Part shown: piece after piece, positions 50,638 through 59,203 of the stretch
Layout: each line of letters starts with the position of its first letter
Numbering within the stretch: the stretch's first letter is position 1
Source: Nocardia cyriacigeorgica
GTDB lineage: Bacteria; Actinomycetota; Actinomycetes; Mycobacteriales; Mycobacteriaceae
DNA length: 64,000 nucleotides
Reading direction: 5' to 3'
Assembly (NCBI RefSeq): GCF_005863245.1
Contig: NZ_VBUT01000003.1
Span: forward strand, 655,886-719,885
Made by a program: the position numbers and the translations under genes
Notes under the pieces: model-generated
The model's input: only the letters and a program-made list of their open reading frames with translations
Told to the model about the DNA's origin: nothing
Database searches by the model: none

Positions 50638-51243
50638 GTGGGTTCGCTGGTGCGATTGTGGACCTTGCAGGCTGCGGAGGTCGTCGACGCTGTCCGTGAC
50701 AACGGCGTCTACCGGGCGGAGTGGCAATACGCGATCGTGAATTGGCGGCCCGCCTACCGTGCGATGGTCGCCGAGATGGAGCGCCGGGGCATTGCCTGCC
50801 ACGGTGCCGCACCGGTGTGGTGCTGGCCGGGCCGGGCGCTGCGTCCACGGGCGACCCGCGAGACCGCGAACCTGCTGCTCGGCCTCCACGAATGGGCGCG
50901 CGGAGTGCATCTGATGAAACTCGACGTCCCCACCGCCCTCACCATGTCCACCTCCTACGCCCGCTGGAACGACTACCTCGGCGTGACGATGGAGCTGCTG
51001 CGCGCCGCCGACCGCACCGACGGCCCCGCCTTCCCGCCCGAGGAAGCACCCATGGACTGGAGCCACACCCTCGAGAACGAGTGGGACAATATCCAGGTCG
51101 TCATCCCCGAAATCCGCCGCGAGTGGGTCGTCCGCAGCCGCTACTACCCACCGGACGCCGAAACCGCCGCCCGCATCGCCGCCGACCCCGATCTGAACCC
51201 ATCGCTCGCTGACGGGTCGTCACCGCTATCGCCGGCATCCTGA
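50638..51243 (+). CDS. DUF3841 domain protein
   Basis: A 201-residue protein matching DUF3841: LVRLWTLQAAEVVDAVRDNG at the N-terminus, WRPAYRAMVAEMERRGI, and APVWCWPGRALRP. A later part reads EWVVRSRYYPPD. The family is of unknown function, probably cytoplasmic. GTG 50638 is used; GTG 50650 is equally possible. Flanked by gene-poor DNA on both sides. Confidence 0.75.
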   Translation: MGSLVRLWTLQAAEVVDAVRDNGVYRAEWQYAIVNWRPAYRAMVAEMERRGIACHGAAPVWCWPGRALRPRATRETANLLLGLHEWARGVHLMKLDVPTALTMSTSYARWNDYLGVTMELLRAADRTDGPAFPPEEAPMDWSHTLENEWDNIQVVIPEIRREWVVRSRYYPPDAETAARIAADPDLNPSLADGSSPLSPAS

Positions 51244-51639
51244 ATCCGCCTGGCGAACCGGCCCACGATCCGGCGCCGCGCCGGGCCCGGTCTCGGACCG
51301 CAATGGTGCAGAGCGCGACATCCGTTCGTCGATCGCCGTGATCCCGGCAAGCCGGTGCGGAAGCTGGTGCTCGAGCGGTGCCCGCTCGCTCGGGACTGTG
51401 GTGTCGAGCGCGGGAGCGCACCCGCCCCAGCCGGTTCGTTGCAGCGCGCGATCTGCCCTCGGCCGGCCGCGACGACCTGGTTGTGCCACAACGTCCAGGA
51501 AGGTAGGCAGCAGGAGTCGGGTCGATCGAGTCTCGCGTGCGGACCGTCTGCCACGATCTGTCGGCGCGAGCTTGCGGTCGTGACTTACTGTCCCGCCGGT
51601 GGCCAGGAACCAGGGACTGCCGCGACTAGGCTGACCGGA
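51244..51639. other. 396-bp gap before the MFS gene
   Basis: Frames cross this stretch but without ribosome sites or recognisable products. No repeat or RNA element was noticed. Confidence 0.4.
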
Positions 51640-53238
51640 GTGACCACTCCGGCAACGACACCGCCGTCCACTTGGGCGCCGCTGCGCATCCGGGTGTATC
51701 GGACGTTGTGGATCGCGCAGCTGGTGTCGAATCTGGGCACCTGGATGCAGACCGTCGGCGCCCAGTGGATCCTGGTGGACCAGCCGAACGCCGCGACGCT
51801 GGTGGCCTTCGTGCAGACCGCGACCACGTTGCCGGTGATGTTGCTGTCGATCCCGTCCGGTGTGATCGCCGACCTGGTGGACAGGCGCAGGCTGCTGCTG
51901 GGTGCGCAGACGACGATGGCGTTGCTGGCGGCCACGCTGGCCGTCACCTCGGCCACCGGGCACATCACACCGGCGGTCCTGCTGACGTTGCTGTTCCTGC
52001 TCGGCTGCGGCCAGGCGTTGACCGCACCCGCCTGGCAGGCAATCCAGCCCGAACTGGTGCCGCGCGAACAGATTCCGTCGGTCGCGGCGCTCGGCAGCAT
52101 GAGCATGAACATCGGGCGGGCGGTGGGGCCCGCGATCGCGGGTGTGCTGGTGTCACTGTCGGGTCCGACGCTGGTGTTCACGCTCAACGCGCTGTCCTTC
52201 GGCGCCATCGTCGCCGCGTTGATCCTGTGGCGGCGGCCGTCGGCCGAGCGGTCGCTGCCCAGTGAGCGTCCGTTGGCGGCTTTGCAGGCGGGGACCCGGT
52301 TCATCAGGGCCGCGCCGGCGATCCGGCGGGTGCTGTTGCGGTCGATCCTGTTCGTCGGGCCGGGTAGTGCGCTGTGGGCGCTGCTGCCGGTGGTCGCCCG
52401 CGACGGGCTGCATCTGGGCTCCTCCGGTTACGGCGTGATGCTGGGTGCGCTCGGCGTCGGTGCCGTCCTCGGTGCGCTCGCACTGTCACGGGTTCGGGCG
52501 GTGCTCACCCCGACGAGGCAGCTGGCGGTCGCGGCGGTGATGTTCGGTGTCGCGACGGTCGGCGCGGCGCTGCTGCACGCCCTGATCCCGGTGCTGCTGC
52601 TGCTGGTGTGCGCGGGTTTCGCCTGGCTGCTGGCGCTGTCCACAATGAACGCGACGATGCAGCTGCTGCTGCCCGGATGGGTGCGGGCGCGCGGGCTGTC
52701 GGTGTACATGCTGGTGTTCATGGGCGGCCAAGCCATCGGCTCGCTGGTGTGGGGCCTGGTCGCGGGCGCGTTCGGCGTGGTGACGGCGCTGCTGGCCGCG
52801 GCGGCCCTGCTCGGCTGCTGCGCGCTGAGCACCCTGTGGCTGCCGATCCGCCACGACGCCGACGCGCTCGATCTCACGCCGTCGGCGTTCTGGCCGGAAC
52901 CGCAACTGGTGGAGGAGCCCTCACCGGCCGACGGACCGGTCATGGTGCTGCGTTCCTATGACGTGCCGCCCGAGGACGTCGACGAGTTCCTGGCGGCGAT
53001 GGTGTTCGTCGGCCGGTCCCGCCAGCGCACCGGTGCGATGGAGTGGCGGCTCTACCGCGACGTCGGTGTGGTGGACCGCTATGTCGAGGCGTTCGTGGTG
53101 CGCTCCTGGTCGGAGCATATGCAACAGCATCAGGTGCGGCTGACCGCGCAGGATCAGATCAGGGAAAGCGCCGTAGCACGATTCGCCAGCGGCGACGAGT
53201 CCACGATCACCCACCTGGTCGCGGTGGCCCCGCGCTGA
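51640..53238 (+). CDS. MFS_3 transporter (EntS-like) with C-terminal domain
   Basis: A 532-residue major facilitator of the EntS/MFS_3 type. About 12 membrane segments fill residues 15-425 (TLWIAQLVSNLGTWMQTVGA, MSMNIGRAVGPAIAGVLVSL). A soluble C-terminal domain (about 440-532) reads VLRSYDVPPEDVDEFLAAM and MEWRLYRDVGVVDRYVEAFV, a dimeric alpha-beta barrel-like fold typical for this subfamily. Probably a proton-driven exporter, substrate unknown. GTG 51640 is used; its ribosome site is weak. Confidence 0.85.
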   Translation: MTTPATTPPSTWAPLRIRVYRTLWIAQLVSNLGTWMQTVGAQWILVDQPNAATLVAFVQTATTLPVMLLSIPSGVIADLVDRRRLLLGAQTTMALLAATLAVTSATGHITPAVLLTLLFLLGCGQALTAPAWQAIQPELVPREQIPSVAALGSMSMNIGRAVGPAIAGVLVSLSGPTLVFTLNALSFGAIVAALILWRRPSAERSLPSERPLAALQAGTRFIRAAPAIRRVLLRSILFVGPGSALWALLPVVARDGLHLGSSGYGVMLGALGVGAVLGALALSRVRAVLTPTRQLAVAAVMFGVATVGAALLHALIPVLLLLVCAGFAWLLALSTMNATMQLLLPGWVRARGLSVYMLVFMGGQAIGSLVWGLVAGAFGVVTALLAAAALLGCCALSTLWLPIRHDADALDLTPSAFWPEPQLVEEPSPADGPVMVLRSYDVPPEDVDEFLAAMVFVGRSRQRTGAMEWRLYRDVGVVDRYVEAFVVRSWSEHMQQHQVRLTAQDQIRESAVARFASGDESTITHLVAVAPR

Positions 53239-53281
53239 CCTGATTCGTTTCCGGCCGCCGCGTCCGCATAGACTGTCGGCC

Positions 53282-53515
53282 ATGCGGATGTTCCTGGATA
53301 TCCTCCTGATCATCACCAGCGTGCTGCTGGTGCTGCTGGTGCTGCTGCACCGCGCCAAGGGTGGAGGTCTGTCCAGCCTGTTCGGCGGCGGTGTGCAATC
53401 CAGCCTGTCCGGTTCGACCGTCGTGGAGAAGAACCTCGACCGCGTCACCATCTTCACCGGCCTCATCTGGTTGATCGCCATCCTCGGCATCGGCCTGGAG
53501 ATCAAGTTCTCCTGA
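53282..53515 (+). CDS. secG: Preprotein translocase subunit SecG
   Basis: A 77-residue membrane protein with two helices (MFLDILLIITSVLLVLLVLL and IFTGLIWLIAILGIGLEI) around a Gly-rich loop, HRAKGGGLSSLFGGG. Auxiliary channel subunit with SecYE. In M. tuberculosis too secG lies downstream of tpiA. Followed by a hairpin. Confidence 0.93.
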   Translation: MRMFLDILLIITSVLLVLLVLLHRAKGGGLSSLFGGGVQSSLSGSTVVEKNLDRVTIFTGLIWLIAILGIGLEIKFS

Positions 53516-53563
53516 TCCGCCCGGATCGCCGGGTGTGCGACCAGGAACACCGGCGAACGTCAT

Positions 53564-53602
53564 TCCGCTCCCGCTGCGATGTGATGTCACCGCGGGAGCG
53601 GA
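53564..53602. terminator. Bidirectional hairpin between secG and MFS gene
   Basis: Perfect 11-bp arms tccgctcccgc (53564-53574) and gcgggagcgga (53592-53602), 17-nt loop, in the convergent gap 48 nt after secG and 10 nt after the opposing stop. Confidence 0.65.
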
Positions 53603-53612
53603 CCTGTGTGGC

Positions 53613-54773
53613 TCACCGCTCGACCGCCCACGCAACCGTGACTGCCAGCGCAGTCCCCGCCATCAGCACCACCGCCGCCACACCGAACGCGGTGCCGTAA
53701 CCCCCGCTCAGCAGCGGCGCCACCACCAACGGTCCCAGCAGCTGGCCGGCGCCGTACACCGCCGTCAACGAAGCCGCCGCGGCCGCGCCACGCAGCTCGC
53801 CGCCGACCTCCATCGCCAGCAGCGTGATGCCCATGAACGTCGCGCCGAACAATGCCGCCGCCACCAGTACTTGCCAGGTTCCGGCCGAGACCGCGAGTAG
53901 CACCGCCGACAGGAACTGCGCGAACAACGCCACGGGCAGCACTGCTGCCGCGGACCGGCGCCGGGCCAGCGCACCCCACACCACTGTCGCCGGTGCGGCC
54001 GCCACTCCGACGACGACCCAGCTCGCCGGGGCGAGTGCCGCGTCACCGGATCCGCCGACCGCCGCGACCAGGAACGTCCCGATGATGATGTAGCCGAGCC
54101 CCTCCAGGAAATACGCGCCCAACAGCAGCCGCCACGCGCGCCCACCCGCCCGCCGGACCGCCGGGCCGTCTGACGCTCCACCGGGAATCGGTAACCGCAA
54201 CGCAGGCGCGACCAGCAGTGCGGTGAGCACGGCGGCCCCGACCCACATGCCCTGCCACGACACCACCGGCCGCGCCGCCAGCGCCAGGATCCCGGTGATC
54301 GCGATACCCACGCCCACCCCGGCGAACGCGATCCCCGCACCGTGCCTGCCACCGACTGCCGCGACGGCGCGCGCACAACCGACGAAGATCACGGCACTGG
54401 CCACCCCCGCCACCAGCCGAGACACCGCCGCCACCGCACTCGGGATCGGCACAGCCATCAGCGCCTCACTCGCGACCAGTGCCACCGCCGACACACGGAA
54501 CAAGCCCGGCCCGTGCAGCTTCGGCACCCGCGCGAGCAGGACCGCGCCGACCAGATATCCCGCGTAATTGGCGGCCGCGACGACGGCACCGGCGTGTGCG
54601 TCGAGGCGTTGCGCGTCGATCATCACCGGCAGCAACGGCGTGTAGGCGAAACGACCCACGCCCATGGCCGCCGCCAGACCGGCACAGGCAGCCAAGGCTT
54701 GCGCCATGTGCCGGTGCTCGTCGGGGATGCGCGCGGCGGGGGCGTCCAGGTCGGCGGCGGTGTTCACGGTCAT
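53613..54773 (-). CDS. MFS transporter, YbfB/YjiJ-like
   Basis: A 386-residue major facilitator with about 12 hydrophobic segments. ALAACAGLAAAMGVGRFAYT at the first helix, GRFAYTPLLPVM and NYAGYLVGAVLLARV are typical of the YbfB/YjiJ family. Substrate unknown. ATG 54773 gives a family-like start. Divergent from a LysR regulator 70 bp away, which probably controls it. Confidence 0.82.
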   Translation of the reverse strand: MTVNTAADLDAPAARIPDEHRHMAQALAACAGLAAAMGVGRFAYTPLLPVMIDAQRLDAHAGAVVAAANYAGYLVGAVLLARVPKLHGPGLFRVSAVALVASEALMAVPIPSAVAAVSRLVAGVASAVIFVGCARAVAAVGGRHGAGIAFAGVGVGIAITGILALAARPVVSWQGMWVGAAVLTALLVAPALRLPIPGGASDGPAVRRAGGRAWRLLLGAYFLEGLGYIIIGTFLVAAVGGSGDAALAPASWVVVGVAAAPATVVWGALARRRSAAAVLPVALFAQFLSAVLLAVSAGTWQVLVAAALFGATFMGITLLAMEVGGELRGAAAAASLTAVYGAGQLLGPLVVAPLLSGGYGTAFGVAAVVLMAGTALAVTVAWAVER

Positions 54774-54843
54774 GTGACTCGACGCTAGAGCCGCGCCGCA
54801 CCGGTGTGAAATGCTTCCTGTGCACGATGTATACGCTGGACGC

Positions 54844-55671
54844 ATGGACGTCGAGCTGCGTCACCTGCGGGCCTTCGTCGCCTTGTGCGAGGAAGCCAAC
54901 TACACCCGTGCCGCCGCCCGCCTGCACCTGAGCCAGCCCGCCTTGACCCGGACCATCCAGCAGCTGGAGCGGCTGCTCGAATGCCGGTTGATCGAGCGCA
55001 GCTCGCGGCACTTCGCCCTGACCGGCGAGGGGCGTGAGCTGCTGGATCGCGGGCGCGGCATCCTGGCCGATGTCGACGGGGTCTGCGCCGACCTGCGCAG
55101 CCGCGCGGCCGTCGAACTCGGCTTCTCCTGGTTGCTGCCAGACGAATGGTTCGCCGAAACCCGCACCCGCTTCGAGGAACTCGGTGGACGCATCGCGTTG
55201 CGCCGCATCGACGACCCACTGGCCGCCCTCACCGACCGCACCATCGATATCGCCCTCTACCGCACCGGCGACGGCCTGCCCCGCCACCTCCGCTCGCGCC
55301 CCATCGCCACCGAACGCCGGGTCCTCGCGGTCGCCGCCGGCTCGCCGCTGGCCACCGCCACCGGAGTGCGCTGGGCCGACCTCGATCACGAGCCGCTGGT
55401 GGTGAACACCATCTCCGGCACCACCACCGCCGCGTCCTGGGATCCGCCCGACCCCGACCGGCCGGTGATCACCTGCACCAACTTCGACGAGTGGATCGAA
55501 CTGGTGGCCGCCGGTCGCGGCATCGGTGTCGTGCCCGAACTGGCCCGGGTGCGCGCGCCGCATCCGGGCGTGGTGTACCGCGACCTGCCGGACGCGCCGC
55601 CGTCACGGGTGCGGTTGGCGTGGCGGGCCGAGCCGTCTCGGGCGGTGCGGCGGTTCCTCGAGGTCGCCTGA
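54844..55671 (+). CDS. LysR family transcriptional regulator
   Basis: A 275-residue LysR regulator. The winged HTH at the N-terminus reads ELRHLRAFVALCEEANYTRA then ARLHLSQPALTRTIQQLERL. The effector-binding domain follows (LGFSWLLPDEWFAETRTRFE, LVVNTISG). ATG 54844. It diverges from the MFS gene; the gap contains GTGCAC and GTATAC palindromes suited to LysR binding. Confidence 0.88.
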   Translation: MDVELRHLRAFVALCEEANYTRAAARLHLSQPALTRTIQQLERLLECRLIERSSRHFALTGEGRELLDRGRGILADVDGVCADLRSRAAVELGFSWLLPDEWFAETRTRFEELGGRIALRRIDDPLAALTDRTIDIALYRTGDGLPRHLRSRPIATERRVLAVAAGSPLATATGVRWADLDHEPLVVNTISGTTTAASWDPPDPDRPVITCTNFDEWIELVAAGRGIGVVPELARVRAPHPGVVYRDLPDAPPSRVRLAWRAEPSRAVRRFLEVA

Positions 55672-55683
55672 GGGCCGCAGCCC

Positions 55684-56532
55684 TCAGTCCGCGCGCGGTA
55701 TGCGCCCGTCGACGTCGGTGAACCCGTATTCCTCGGCGAGATCAGCCACACGGAAGGCGCGGCCGGAGCGGCGCAGCCGGTCCGGGTCCGCGGCCAGGGC
55801 GGTGACGGCACGGCCCGGGAACCGCGGTGTTTCCGCGGCATCCAGGTCGAAACTGCCCTCACCGGGCAGCGTCACCTGCCGCTTGCCCTCGGCGTCACGC
55901 GGAATCATCTGCAACAGTTCGGTATTCACGATGCCCGGCCACAGCGACACCACGGTGACGCCGTCCGCGGCCAGCTCATGTGCCATATCGGCGGTGAGCC
56001 GGTCCAGGGCGGTCTTGGCGACGCCGTAGACGGCATTGTGCATATGCCGTTCCGCGCCGGGGGAGGAGATGTTGACGATCAACCCGCCCGATTCACGCAG
56101 CAGTGGCGCCGCATAGAAGGCGGCCGCGTAATGCGAGCGCACACCGACGTCGAAGGTCTCGTCCCAGGCCGTGGGCGGCACCTCCCAGAACGGTTTGCCC
56201 AGCCAGCGTGCCGCGGCGGGGGAGTTGTAGACGTTGTTCACCAGCACGTCGAGACGGCCCTGCTCGCCGCGGACCATCTCGAACAGCCGCTGCACCGCGT
56301 CGTCGTCACGGTGATCGCAGATGTAGGGGATACCGGTGCCGCCGAAGGCGTCGATCTCGCTGGCGGTTTCGTTCACGGTGCCGGGCAGCCGCCCCGGTGT
56401 GGTCGACCGTCCGGTGACGTAGACCGTCGCGCCGGCCGCGCCCAGCTCGAGGGCGATGCCCTTGCCGATGCCGCGGCTGGCCCCGGTGACCACCGCGACC
56501 CGGCCGCTCAGTTGTGCAGGTATTCCGCTCAC
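55684..56532 (-). CDS. Short-chain dehydrogenase/reductase (DHRS1-like)
   Basis: A 282-residue classical SDR. The cofactor motif is VAVVTGASRGIGKGIALELG; LDVLVNNVYNSPAAA follows; catalytic Ser is in IVNISSPGAE and Tyr-Lys in YGVAKTALDRL. The sequence resembles the DHRS1-like subgroup, some of which act on steroids. It diverges from an epoxide hydrolase, with a KstR-type operator between them, which supports a role in steroid or lipid breakdown (inference). Confidence 0.87.
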   Translation of the reverse strand: MSGIPAQLSGRVAVVTGASRGIGKGIALELGAAGATVYVTGRSTTPGRLPGTVNETASEIDAFGGTGIPYICDHRDDDAVQRLFEMVRGEQGRLDVLVNNVYNSPAAARWLGKPFWEVPPTAWDETFDVGVRSHYAAAFYAAPLLRESGGLIVNISSPGAERHMHNAVYGVAKTALDRLTADMAHELAADGVTVVSLWPGIVNTELLQMIPRDAEGKRQVTLPGEGSFDLDAAETPRFPGRAVTALAADPDRLRRSGRAFRVADLAEEYGFTDVDGRIPRAD

Positions 56533-56556
56533 GGTCCGGGGACATTACCGTGAAAC

Positions 56557-56570
56557 TGAAACGCGTTCTA
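56557..56570. promoter_or_regulatory. KstR-type operator between SDR and epoxide hydrolase
   Basis: TGAAACGCGTTCTA fits the KstR consensus TNNAACNNGTTNNA at every fixed position. It lies in the 55-bp divergent gap, 24 nt upstream of the SDR start and 17 nt upstream of the hydrolase start. Confidence 0.7.
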
Positions 56571-56587
56571 GTGTTCGGGAGGTTGTC

Positions 56588-57589
56588 GTGGAAGTAGCTC
56601 ATCGGTTTGTGACGGGCAATGGCGTGCGGTTGCACGTGGCGGAGCAGGGTGCGGGCTATCCGGTGGTGTTCTGCCACGGCTTCCCGCACACCTGGTTCGT
56701 CTGGCATCGCCAGATGGCTGCGGTGGCCGCCGCGGGTTTCCGCGCCATCGCCCCTGACATGCGCGGATACGGCCGCAGCGACATCCCCGACGGCGTGGAC
56801 GCCTACACCAACGAGGCTGTCATCGGGGACCTGCTCGCTCTGCTCGACGACATCGGCGCCGAACAGGCCGTCTTCGTCGGCCTGGATTTCGGTGCGGCGT
56901 TGCTGTGGGAGCTGGCGTTGCGTGCGCCCGAGCGCGTGCGCGGCCTGGTGGTGCTGAACAATCCGTTCACTCCGCGCGCCCCGCGGGTACCGTCGAGCTA
57001 CTGGTCGAAGATGGCCGAGAAACACTTCCTGCATCTCGAGTACTTCCGCGAACCCGGCGTCGCCGACGCCGCGCTGGCCGCGGCGCCGCGCGAGTTCCTG
57101 TCCCGCGTGTACTACGCCCTCAGCGGCGACTACCACTACCTCGACACCTGGCAGAACCCACCCGGCATCAGCTACCTCGAGGCCCTCCCACAAGCACCGT
57201 CATTGCCATGGAAGTGGCTCTCATCTGAAGAATTCGAGACTCTCGCAGCTGATTTCGAGCGCACCGGGTTCACCGGCGGCCTCAGCTGGTACCGCGCCAT
57301 CGACCGCAACTGGGAACTGACCGCCGACTACGCAGGCGCCTCGGTGCGCGTCCCGGTGTATTTCGTCTACGGCGAGAACGACCCCGATATGGAGGGTTTC
57401 AGCGGCCGCGACCCCCTCGACACCATGCGCGCTCATGTCTCCGACCTGCGCGCGACCGAAAAGGTGCCCGGTGCAGGCCATCTGGTTCAACTCGAACAGT
57501 CCGATGCGGTGAACGCCTTCCTCATCAGGAGTCTGGGTGATCTGGTGAGCGCGCCCGAAGAAGCGGCGACACGCGGAGGGGCCGGTTAG
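56588..57589 (+). CDS. Epoxide hydrolase, alpha/beta fold
   Basis: A 333-residue alpha/beta hydrolase. The oxyanion HGFP motif is in FCHGFPHTWFVWH; the nucleophile is Asp in FVGLDFGAAL rather than Ser, the mark of epoxide hydrolases; the cap has SWYRAIDRNW with a likely ring-opening Tyr; VPGAGHLVQLEQ carries the catalytic His. It would hydrolyse epoxides to diols. GTG 56588 follows GGGAGG by 6 nt. Divergent from the SDR across a KstR-type site. Confidence 0.87.
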   Translation: MEVAHRFVTGNGVRLHVAEQGAGYPVVFCHGFPHTWFVWHRQMAAVAAAGFRAIAPDMRGYGRSDIPDGVDAYTNEAVIGDLLALLDDIGAEQAVFVGLDFGAALLWELALRAPERVRGLVVLNNPFTPRAPRVPSSYWSKMAEKHFLHLEYFREPGVADAALAAAPREFLSRVYYALSGDYHYLDTWQNPPGISYLEALPQAPSLPWKWLSSEEFETLAADFERTGFTGGLSWYRAIDRNWELTADYAGASVRVPVYFVYGENDPDMEGFSGRDPLDTMRAHVSDLRATEKVPGAGHLVQLEQSDAVNAFLIRSLGDLVSAPEEAATRGGAG

Positions 57590-57622
57590 CGACTGATCGT
57601 CGCGGTTGGTGCGACTGGTGGT

Positions 57623-58447
57623 TCAGGCGGACGAGTCGCGAACTGCGGAGATCGCCAGGGTGGTGTAGTGCATGGTGAATCTGCCACCCAGATCGTCTAT
57701 GGCGGAACCGACCGCCTCTGTGATCTCGGCCTGTTGGCCGGGAGTGAGGGAGGTGAGGCCGCCGGTGGTGGGCAGAAGGGTCAGCCATTCCTCGCGCGTG
57801 TAGGTCCGGTCCCAGTCGTAGCGCCATAGTTCTGGGCTGGTGAAAGCGTCGGTCGCGGTGAATGATTCGCCGACTTTGGTGTAGGTCGCCTCGTACAGCT
57901 CCAGCGGCCGGCGGGCCGGTTGTTCGGCGAACGGGGAGTCCGGCGCCGCGCGGCGGTAGGCGTCGGCGAACGGTTCGGCCACCTCGGCCGGCGGTTCGAA
58001 GACGTGCCCGAAAATGGCGATCCGCCCGCGTGGGCGCAGGACCCGCGCCGCCTTGGCCGAACCCGCCGCGGGATCCACCCAATGCCAGGACTGTGCGGCG
58101 ACGACGGCATCGAAGCTACGCCCTCGCGGCGCCCACGCCTCGAAGGTCGCGACCTCGACTGGAAGTCCACGGGCACCGGCGAATTCGGCCATTCTGACAT
58201 CCGGTTCGATGCCGAGGACCCGGCAGCCGGCGGCCTGCAATTGCCGCCCGGCGATGCCGGTGCCGCAGCCGACGTCGAGCACCTCGGGCCCGGGGCTGCT
58301 CGCGACGATGCGGGCGATCAGTGCGTCGGGGTAGCGCGGCCGGGCCCGGTCGTAGCCTTGTGCGTCGACGCCGAATGACTCGGCGATGGTGCGTGCTCGA
58401 TGTGGCTGCCGCGCCGGCGGCTCCGGTTGCTGCGATAAAGTGGGCAT
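57623..58447 (-). CDS. Class I SAM-dependent methyltransferase
   Basis: A 274-residue methyltransferase. SAM-binding motif I is VLDVGCGTGIAGRQL near residue 56; LGIEPDVRMAEFA is motif II; FDAVVAAQSWHWVDP and VLRPRGRIAIFGHV follow. Substrate unknown. ATG 58447 lies inside a palindromic operator shared with the divergent TetR gene; an ATTAAT box 8-9 nt upstream suggests a nearly leaderless, repressor-blocked transcript. Confidence 0.85.
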   Translation of the reverse strand: MPTLSQQPEPPARQPHRARTIAESFGVDAQGYDRARPRYPDALIARIVASSPGPEVLDVGCGTGIAGRQLQAAGCRVLGIEPDVRMAEFAGARGLPVEVATFEAWAPRGRSFDAVVAAQSWHWVDPAAGSAKAARVLRPRGRIAIFGHVFEPPAEVAEPFADAYRRAAPDSPFAEQPARRPLELYEATYTKVGESFTATDAFTSPELWRYDWDRTYTREEWLTLLPTTGGLTSLTPGQQAEITEAVGSAIDDLGGRFTMHYTTLAISAVRDSSA

Positions 58448-58474
58448 GCGCCCACATTAATGGGCGCTTGCCCA
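58441..58474. promoter_or_regulatory. Double TGGGC palindrome, likely TetR operator
   Basis: Two 14-bp palindromes (TGGGCATGCGCCCA 58441-58454 and TGGGCGCTTGCCCA 58461-58474) separated by CATTAA. Each has TGGGC/GCCCA arms and the pair is a 13 of 14 inverted repeat. It covers the methyltransferase start codon. Confidence 0.75.
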
Positions 58475-58507
58475 CCTGGCAATGGAATCGTGCGAAAGGA
58501 GCGCTGC

Positions 58508-59113
58508 GTGCCGACCGGTGTGCATCTGCAAGACGCCCGGCAGCAACTGTTCGACGCGGCCGAACGGGTGCTGCTGCGGGATGGTCCGAGTGGACTGACG
58601 AGTCGGGCCGTCACGGACGAGGCCGGTTGTGCCAAGGGTGTCCTGCATCGGCACTTCGCCGATTTCGACGCGTTCCTGGCCGAGTTGGTCCTCGATCGCG
58701 CGACGCAGCTCGCGGCGCAGGCCGACCTACTGCGTGAATCGGCAGGTAGCGGCAGCGTCGTCGACAATCTCGCACACGCGCTCACCGCCCTGTTCGGCCC
58801 GGTCCCGGTGGCCATCATTCCCCTCATCACCTTCCGCGACGAACTCCGCGCCAGGCTGCGCACGGCACGGCCGGGTGGTGGGATGGCGATTCTCGGTGAG
58901 ATGACGCAGGCGGTCGCGGCGTATCTCGCCGAGGAGCGTGCCCTCGGCCGGATCGCCGCCGACGCCGATATTGATTCGCTCACCCTGTCGCTGGTCGGCG
59001 GCGGGCATCTCGTCTTCGCCGACCGCGATGCCGGCGCGCCCGGCGATGCGGCGATCGGCAATCTCGTCGCGACTGTGCTCGCCGACGCTGTGCAACGGCG
59101 TCCCCAGCGGTAG
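58508..59113 (+). CDS. TetR/AcrR family transcriptional regulator
   Basis: A 201-residue TetR repressor with HTH GLTSRAVTDEAGCAKGVLHR followed by HFADFDAFLAELVLD. GTG 58508 follows GGAG by 7 nt. The double TGGGC palindrome just upstream is its probable operator, controlling itself and the divergent methyltransferase. Ligand unknown. Confidence 0.87.
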   Translation: MPTGVHLQDARQQLFDAAERVLLRDGPSGLTSRAVTDEAGCAKGVLHRHFADFDAFLAELVLDRATQLAAQADLLRESAGSGSVVDNLAHALTALFGPVPVAIIPLITFRDELRARLRTARPGGGMAILGEMTQAVAAYLAEERALGRIAADADIDSLTLSLVGGGHLVFADRDAGAPGDAAIGNLVATVLADAVQRRPQR

Positions 59114-59172
59114 CCGGGTGCGGTGGCGATGCCGACTCTCGACGCCGGGCTTCCTGCGCGATACGCTGCCAT

Positions 59173-59190
59173 CTATACGCAACCGTATAG
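59173..59190. promoter_or_regulatory. CTATACG palindrome before the Mo-oxidoreductase
   Basis: CTATACG-CAAC-CGTATAG is a perfect 7-bp inverted repeat ending 13 nt before the start codon at 59204. It resembles a TetR-class operator; which regulator uses it is not evident. Confidence 0.6.
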
Positions 59191-59203
59191 ATGGAGGATC
59201 GGT

